Positions 58,068 to 64,000 of a stretch of 64,000 bases of DNA are shown here, piece by piece (position 1 is the stretch's first letter; every line of letters starts with the position of its first letter). The notes below the pieces were generated by a model, which was not told the DNA's origin, ran no database searches, and worked only from the letters and a program-made list of their open reading frames with translations. The stretch is from assembly GCA_026702615.1 (NCBI GenBank), contig JAPPBY010000012.1:1-64000 (forward strand), in the 5' to 3' direction. Source of the stretch: Chloroflexota bacterium (lineage in GTDB: Bacteria; Chloroflexota; Dehalococcoidia; Tepidiformales; Tepidiformaceae). Both the position numbers and the translations under genes were made by a program.

Positions 58068-61000
58068 CTAAGGCCGGCACCAGAGGGCGCTTATGTCCGA
58101 CCAGGTTCCCCAGGTTTCGCCCCAGCGCCCCCGAATGCTAACCGAAATCGATCCTCCGCCTGTCGTGTCAATCGTGCCGACCATCTCAGGGCCGATTGGC
58201 GTGTCTTTGAACTCATATGATAGGACTCTCATCTCTCCGTACGAGCGGATGTAGGCTTTCCACTCGTCAGCGGATTCCTTACCGGCCGGGTTTGTCCAGA
58301 TGACTTTGAAGCGAACGTGACCGGAGCACTCGTCGAGAGTGTTGACGTGTGAGTAGTCGTCGTACCAATACAAGCCTGGTCGACCAACTTTCAATGTGCT
58401 GTCGCCCTTGTCGTCGTCAACAAAAAGAGCCGTGGTGAGAGACTTGCTCCCGGCTGCTACGCCCGCCGGCAAGTCTCCAAATGCAATCCGCACGCCATGC
58501 TCCATCTCATAGGTGAGATCATGAGTCACATGGAGACTGAACGACTTCGACGTTTCTCCCGGTTGGAACTTGACCCAGGGCGGTGGTCCGCTGAAGTCCG
58601 AATCTGTCGTCTGACCTAGTCTCTCGTATGTGAGAGGAATGACAAGCCGCTGGTCAGTGGCACCGCTTAGCCTAATGGCGATTTCTTTTGTACTGCCTTC
58701 CGGAATCGAATGGTGTTCGCTGACGAACTCAACCGTTAGCACGTTACTGACAGTTTCGGAGGCCTCGACCGACGTCACATCGTCGTCGTTGATCGTCACC
58801 GAGCTCGTGCCGGGCGTTCCCAGCGTGACGCCCGCCGGGAGGGTCCCGAAACTGAGGGTGACGCTCTCCCCGTCGTCGTCGAGGGTGTCCTGCTCGGCCA
58901 GGACGGAGAAGGTCCTCTCGGTCTGGCCGGAGGCGAAGCTGACGCTGGCGGGCACGCCCGAATAGTCGCTGCTCGAGGCGCCGCCGGCGTTCGTGGCCCT
59001 GATGGGGATGGTCACGTCTCGCTCGGGATCGGCGCTCAGTGAGACCGTGACGGTGACCGGGTCCCCCTCGTTGACGGGATACTCGGCCGCTCCGAAGGAG
59101 ACCTCGACGGTCTCCGGGGCGTCGTCATCCACCGTCACACTAAGATCCTTGGTCAGATTCTCATAGTCCGCTCCGGATGCGGTGTGCGTCAGAGTCTCTT
59201 CTTCGTTGACGTTGTTGGGGTCATCGCCCGCTTTCACGACAACGGTCTGGGCCGTGTCCCAGTTCGAGGTCGTGAATGTCAATTGAGTGCCGGTCAGTGT
59301 GCTTCCGGAGATTGTCAGGTCAGTGCCGACGTGGCCACTCACGGTCACGCGAACGGAGTCCGAAGGCTGGGTAGCCAGCTTCACCGTGTAGCTGACGCCG
59401 GCCTCTTGACCCTCTGTAACTGTGAGGGAAGCGGGAGAGAGGACAATGTCCCTGACATCACTGTCTGTAACGTTGACCGTCACGCTGTCTGCCGCAATTC
59501 CCGTGTAGTCGCCGCCCGCGAGCATATGAGTCAGGGTGACAGTCTCACTGGTTCCGTTGGCGTCCTTGACCGGTGTGACGGTGACCGTCTGGGCCGTGTC
59601 CCAGTTCGAAGTAGTGAAGGTCAACGTGTTCGTGCTGCTCAGTGTGTCGCCTGACAGCGCAATAGCAGAGTCAGCGCCACCAACTGCGACGGTTACGGAA
59701 TCCGTTGGTGTGGAAGTGAGCTTGACGGTGTAGGTGGAGGACTGGGCCGCCTGGCCGGAAGCAGGCTCCTGCAAGTTGATGCTGATGGGGTCTATGACTA
59801 CACCCCGCGGGTCATCATCGAGGAGTCCCACGTCGGCGGTTGCCTCTGTACCGCCATTGCGCAGCCGGGCGTTCTGCGCGTTGCCTATCCTCAGGCCAAA
59901 GAATTCGGTGTCCTCGCTTACGTCATCATCGATGACCTCAACCGTTACCTGCTTCGTCGTTTCCCCCGGGCTGAAGACGACGGATCCCGATGTTGTGGCG
60001 TAGTCCATACCTGCGGTGGCTTCCGCCAACAGCTGATTGGAGTCGGTTCTGGCTCTCAGTCTCGCCAATTCCGGCATACCGGTGCTGTAGGAGACCGTTA
60101 CGTCCTCTGCGCTCCGTCCTGTCAATGTCACGCTGAACGTGACGGGGCTCTTCACATTCTCTGGAATGTAGCTGACCCCGCCTGCCGGACCTTCCACGTC
60201 CACCACCGGTTGCGGATCATCGTCCCGTATAGTGCCTGTGGCATTCAGTACCGATACATTACCGTCAAGGAGAGCTCTCCCTGCGTGAAATCTCAACTGC
60301 AGACTGAACGTCTTGTCGGAGGGCTCATAGACCTGATCGTCGGCAATGGGTATGCGAATAGTGGCAGAGCCCTGGATACCAGGAATCGTGACCACCTTGT
60401 ATGACTCACCCGCATCGACCTCCCGGGTGTAATCGGTCCCCGCAACGGCAGTGCCGTCCACAGTGGTGTATCGGACAGAAACAGACGATCTGTAACTACT
60501 CGGGCGGACGTTGACTATAAATTCGATGTAACCGTCAGATTCCATGGCCTCCGCATCATCCAGAAAGACGTAGGCCTGTGTGGTGTCACTGATATTGAAG
60601 TTGATGTTGCCTACAGTGATGTCTTCGTAGTCACCGCCGGATACCTCGTGAGTGATGCCAACATGCACGGTGGGAGCAGCTTTACTTCCATCCTCCAGCG
60701 CGGTCACCTCGATCGCCTGGGGTGTGCCCCAGTTGGACGCCGTAAATGTGAGAGTGGCAGGATCGATGCTGACAGGATCGTCTTCGTTTATGGGAGCTAT
60801 GGCGATCGTTACAGGCCCCGTGGGCGCAGAGTCCAATACCATCGTGTACGTATACGTCGAATTTTCGTCTATAGAAACCTGTGGCAACAGGTTAACTTCC
60901 CAAGGGGTACGGGTGATGCCACGCGTGTCGTCGTCTTCGATGGTGATTAAGGTGGGGGTGACGGTCAACTGTCCGTCAGAGTCGGTCCCGACTATCTCCG

Positions 61001-64000
61001 TGCCCAGCAAGATGACGGTTTCATCATCCTCGTCCACGTCGTCGTCACGTGGCTTTAGTCTGAGCCTTGTCGTGCCACTGGTCTCCCCGGCCGGGATAAC
61101 GATGTCAAAGAACTCGACCCGCCGGAAGTCGCCATCGGAGTCCGCCACGTTAAACTGCTGTAGGTCATTCGGGTCAGCAGTGCTGTTGACGGCGTCGATC
61201 TGTACCCGCACCTCAGTATCGACAGTCCTTGGGTCTGGCGAGCGCAAAGGAGCGTCCGCGGCATCTGTGGGCCACCGGATATCGGAGAATGACGCCGTGA
61301 CCTTGATGACATGCCGATCCGCCGCTTCGGACAGAGACTCGAAAGGCATGTCGGCATGGATCAGGGCCAATTCAATCATCTCAGGTTCAACAACATCGTC
61401 GTCTTCGATGGTGACCAGCACTGTGTTCTGACTACCGATGAGATTGCGATGTCTGTTATTGGTAGAGCCCAACACCAACCGGAAGGTCTCGTCCTCCTCG
61501 CGCACATCATCGTCGTAGAGGTCAAGGGAGAATCTAAACCTGAGTTCCCCGGCCGGAATGGTCACCTGGATCGCGCCGTCGGGAGCCTCAAAATCCCCCG
61601 CCTGGCCGAGCCGCGGAATTGCCGGAGTGGCGGTAAGGTCACGCTCCGTGTCCAGTCTGACCTCGAACCTCGCCTCCTCACCCCACTCCCTATCCAGGGA
61701 CACAGTAAAATCCAACTTTCCTGCGCTCTCCGGCGTTCGCTCGGGGCTGCGACGCACCAGTTTGGCTGTTGGCCGGTATGACACCCCTTCGGGGGGGCTG
61801 CCGTCCACTATCGCCACCACGCGATGCTTAGTCGAGGTCCTCACGCCATCAGGCGGATGGAGCGTTACCCGAAACTGTTCCCGTTGTTCCTGAATCTGAT
61901 CCCCCGGGATATCGATAATGATGTCCTTTGTGGCGTCTCCGTCCGCGAAGGTGAGAATGCCCGGGGTTGTGGAGTTGTCCACGTAGTCCAACCCTTCCTC
62001 CGCAGGGTACGGCCTGTTCTGTGTATGTATTGGTTCCACGGTGTACGCCACCTGGAGTTCTTGATCAGACTCACCGATTCGTGTCACTTCCAGGACAGCC
62101 TTGGCGGGATCCTCACCGTATGTCGGCTCAGTGACTGATAGTCTTGTTGCTTCCGTGAAGCCGACGGCTACGCCGTCGAAGATCCTGATGAAGAGTCGCT
62201 GCGAGGCAGAAGCGCCTTCGCCGTCTGTGGCAGTTGAATCAAGCGATAGGGGGGACATTTCGCGGTCGTCTTGCGTGACGACGAACCTGGCTCGGCAGGT
62301 CCCCTGTGCATTCGGCTGGAGAGATCCACTGATGGCGCAGCTCACCCTGGGTTCATCCGGCTTCACCTTGTCGCTGTCACCGGGAGACCGGCGCACACTG
62401 CTGATTGTGATCGTGTCTCCGGTTGCCGCGGAGCCTGTGTTCCGTACGGTGAAGTCAACGCGAACCGTCTGGCCAACCTCGACCGAATTGGGGTATTGCG
62501 CCACGAGTTCAATGCTCTTGGTACCGTCATTGTCGTAAAAGACAACCGTGGCCGTGTCGGGGTCTCCCGCCCGCCAGACCCTGTTCAGCCCAAAGGGGCC
62601 GCCATCGCCAAAAATCTGGGCCGTTATTATATAGGGTAAGTATGAATCAACCATGTCATTATCACAGAACAATTCGTTTACATCTGGTGTGCAGACATGG
62701 AAGTTATTGTAGGTAAGTTCTGATTCTCCTGCGGCAAAGGTAAGGGCAGCGCCATAAAAGCGAACGAAGGATGTGGACCCAGGATCACCTTGGGGACTTC
62801 CCGATTGCCTGTACAAGGTGATGGGAAGGGCTTCGCTAATGTCCATGTCCGCGCCGGTCCGCCTGAAGATGAAACCTGGATTCCCTCCCTCCGGCACAAA
62901 GGACATGATTGGTTCGATAGTAACCACTTGCAGGCTGTCGTTATCGGTGACCTCCACAGTGGCCATCTCCGGATCCCCGGGTGTGTAGGACATATCGGAC
63001 CCATCAGGGCCCGCCCCGTCGCCGAGGACCTGAACGGAATACTCACGCGTGGAAGGATGGTCTACCAGGTCGTTATCCGTCGTGGGGACGGACAGTTCGA
63101 TAGAGGACTCACCCGCCGCGAACAGGGCAGACTGCATCTCCACCCTGCCGGGGGCGCGGAGCAGGACCTGCAAGGGCAACTCTTGCCCGGCAAAACCGGC
63201 CCTTGTCAGGGTGAAGATGGCTGCATTGCCCTCAACGACGGACTCTTGTTTGGCGACCACAGTGACCACGGCCGGGTCATCGTCCAGGATGGCGCCCACG
63301 GCGCTGGCCGTGGGGCCGCCGGTAATGGCGGCCAGATGCCCACCCCCCGGAGGCGCATCCGTCAGTGAAATGGTGACAGGCAGCGAAATGGTGACGATGA
63401 ATGTTTCGTCAGCCTCGTTCGTTGTGTCCCCGAGTACGGCGACGCTGAAGGTGGCTTGCGTGTCACCGGCAGGGATTGTGACAGTGCCGGCGGTGACAGC
63501 CGTGTAGTCAGAGCCCGCCGATGCGGTTCCGTCTGAGGTGACGTAATCGACTGTCACCGCCTCCGAGAGCGCACTATCCAGGGTGACAGTGAAATCCATG
63601 CTGGCCTGACCCGCATCGCCCTCCGTGGCCATGGACGAGGCAATGGAAATGCCGGGCTTCTCGTCGTTATCGGCAATGGTGATGGTTGCCCTGTCGGAGC
63701 GCCCCCCCGCCGGAGTGTGTCCTCGCCAGGTCTGCCACGTGCTGTACTTGCCCTGCTGGTTGACACTGCCGGTGGAAGTATCCGGCAGCAGCTCGATGGT
63801 CGCTGACCCGCCTCCGCCAAAGGCATCGTCGTCGACTGTCTGAAGCGCAATCACCTTGCGAACCTCATTTTGGCCGAAGGTGATTGTTGTGGGCAGAGCG
63901 TCGGTGATGTAGCGGCCCTCCTGCGAAACCCGCAGATACACCTCTGTCTCGGAATAGGGCGCAGCGTCTTCCAGGAGGTCTTGGGCCCACTGCCGCTCCA
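58068..64000 (-). CDS. Giant Calx-beta repeat protein, C-terminal part (5' end beyond window)
   Basis: The frame is open to the right edge with no start codon required, so at least 1976 residues are visible and the N-terminus is missing. It is a chain of Calx-beta modules, each with the pattern EGD..FTVTL...VDYVTSDGTA.AGSDYTA...GDTQATFSV...DDE..E..ETF. Three later modules share LTFTTSNWDTAQTVTV-like units (near 59.2, 59.6 and 60.7 kb). The end carries a different domain (GLYWYDDYSHVN and RGRWGETWGTWSDISALWC) and no membrane anchor. Calx-beta chains bind calcium and make long rods on cell surfaces. The region is less GC-rich than the left half of the window. Confidence 0.85.
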   Translation of the reverse strand, partial: ERQWAQDLLEDAAPYSETEVYLRVSQEGRYITDALPTTITFGQNEVRKVIALQTVDDDAFGGGGSATIELLPDTSTGSVNQQGKYSTWQTWRGHTPAGGRSDRATITIADNDEKPGISIASSMATEGDAGQASMDFTVTLDSALSEAVTVDYVTSDGTASAGSDYTAVTAGTVTIPAGDTQATFSVAVLGDTTNEADETFIVTISLPVTISLTDAPPGGGHLAAITGGPTASAVGAILDDDPAVVTVVAKQESVVEGNAAIFTLTRAGFAGQELPLQVLLRAPGRVEMQSALFAAGESSIELSVPTTDNDLVDHPSTREYSVQVLGDGAGPDGSDMSYTPGDPEMATVEVTDNDSLQVVTIEPIMSFVPEGGNPGFIFRRTGADMDISEALPITLYRQSGSPQGDPGSTSFVRFYGAALTFAAGESELTYNNFHVCTPDVNELFCDNDMVDSYLPYIITAQIFGDGGPFGLNRVWRAGDPDTATVVFYDNDGTKSIELVAQYPNSVEVGQTVRVDFTVRNTGSAATGDTITISSVRRSPGDSDKVKPDEPRVSCAISGSLQPNAQGTCRARFVVTQDDREMSPLSLDSTATDGEGASASQRLFIRIFDGVAVGFTEATRLSVTEPTYGEDPAKAVLEVTRIGESDQELQVAYTVEPIHTQNRPYPAEEGLDYVDNSTTPGILTFADGDATKDIIIDIPGDQIQEQREQFRVTLHPPDGVRTSTKHRVVAIVDGSPPEGVSYRPTAKLVRRSPERTPESAGKLDFTVSLDREWGEEARFEVRLDTERDLTATPAIPRLGQAGDFEAPDGAIQVTIPAGELRFRFSLDLYDDDVREEDETFRLVLGSTNNRHRNLIGSQNTVLVTIEDDDVVEPEMIELALIHADMPFESLSEAADRHVIKVTASFSDIRWPTDAADAPLRSPDPRTVDTEVRVQIDAVNSTADPNDLQQFNVADSDGDFRRVEFFDIVIPAGETSGTTRLRLKPRDDDVDEDDETVILLGTEIVGTDSDGQLTVTPTLITIEDDDTRGITRTPWEVNLLPQVSIDENSTYTYTMVLDSAPTGPVTIAIAPINEDDPVSIDPATLTFTASNWGTPQAIEVTALEDGSKAAPTVHVGITHEVSGGDYEDITVGNINFNISDTTQAYVFLDDAEAMESDGYIEFIVNVRPSSYRSSVSVRYTTVDGTAVAGTDYTREVDAGESYKVVTIPGIQGSATIRIPIADDQVYEPSDKTFSLQLRFHAGRALLDGNVSVLNATGTIRDDDPQPVVDVEGPAGGVSYIPENVKSPVTFSVTLTGRSAEDVTVSYSTGMPELARLRARTDSNQLLAEATAGMDYATTSGSVVFSPGETTKQVTVEVIDDDVSEDTEFFGLRIGNAQNARLRNGGTEATADVGLLDDDPRGVVIDPISINLQEPASGQAAQSSTYTVKLTSTPTDSVTVAVGGADSAIALSGDTLSSTNTLTFTTSNWDTAQTVTVTPVKDANGTSETVTLTHMLAGGDYTGIAADSVTVNVTDSDVRDIVLSPASLTVTEGQEAGVSYTVKLATQPSDSVRVTVSGHVGTDLTISGSTLTGTQLTFTTSNWDTAQTVVVKAGDDPNNVNEEETLTHTASGADYENLTKDLSVTVDDDAPETVEVSFGAAEYPVNEGDPVTVTVSLSADPERDVTIPIRATNAGGASSSDYSGVPASVSFASGQTERTFSVLAEQDTLDDDGESVTLSFGTLPAGVTLGTPGTSSVTINDDDVTSVEASETVSNVLTVEFVSEHHSIPEGSTKEIAIRLSGATDQRLVIPLTYERLGQTTDSDFSGPPPWVKFQPGETSKSFSLHVTHDLTYEMEHGVRIAFGDLPAGVAAGSKSLTTALFVDDDKGDSTLKVGRPGLYWYDDYSHVNTLDECSGHVRFKVIWTNPAGKESADEWKAYIRSYGEMRVLSYEFKDTPIGPEMVGTIDTTGGGSISVSIRGRWGETWGTWSDISALWCRP

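Noticed and set aside
1-64000. CRISPR arrays, rRNA or tRNA genes
   Set aside because: No regularly spaced repeats and no recognisable tRNA or rRNA sequence were noticed on reading; a dedicated scan was not possible.

Overview
The window reads as high-GC, gene-dense chromosome from a bacterium, most likely a Chloroflexota of the Dehalococcoidia/SAR202 type. That assignment is an inference. It rests on an F420-type luciferase-like oxidoreductase, duplicated P450/enoyl-CoA hydratase/MFS catabolic genes, nickel superoxide dismutase, full-length Lhr helicase and giant Calx-beta/cadherin secreted proteins. No rRNA or tRNA gene was recognised, so it cannot be confirmed here.

Region 1 (1-8.2 kb) holds an exonuclease, then a riboflavin operon (ribE-ribBA-ribH) behind an FMN riboswitch. 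The riboswitch leader ends in a hairpin that covers the ribE start codon. After it come a zinc-finger/SH3 membrane protein, a Nudix hydrolase, a nickel SOD with its maturation peptidase, an aldo/keto reductase, a four-cluster ferredoxin and a pterin dehydratase.

Region 2 (8.2-33.2 kb) is catabolic and accessory. It has two peptide-type ABC solute-binding lipoproteins, two enoyl-CoA hydratases, a quinone oxidoreductase, an F420-type oxidoreductase, paired MaoC-like hotdog proteins, tandem MFS transporters, a carboxymuconolactone-decarboxylase (CMD) pair and a two-subunit TPP decarboxylase. A P450 cluster follows: four P450s in two paralogous pairs, two small ferredoxins, two small unknown proteins, an SDR, a flavoprotein and an amidohydrolase. 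One CMD gene is interrupted by an in-frame TGA at the C-x-x-C position, with a SECIS-like hairpin 11 nt downstream, so it is probably a selenoprotein.

Region 3 (33.2-42.9 kb) is housekeeping: lhr, a Pro/Glu-rich anchored protein, a glyoxalase-fold protein, a diacylglycerol kinase-like protein, recF and, divergently, dnaN.

Region 4 (42.8-64 kb) looks like an acquired island. A large serine recombinase converges on and overlaps the 3' end of dnaN. Beyond it lie a small unknown gene, a VapBC-type toxin-antitoxin pair, two secreted proteins sharing an upstream sequence element, a 2653-residue secreted protein (propeller-like repeats, HExxH protease-like domain, spondin-N-like domain, cadherins), a frameshifted relic and the C-terminal ~1976 residues of a Calx-beta repeat protein that runs off the right edge. 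By eye the right end is less GC-rich than the left half.

Several genes have a TANNNT box only 6-9 nt before the start codon, which suggests frequent leaderless transcription.
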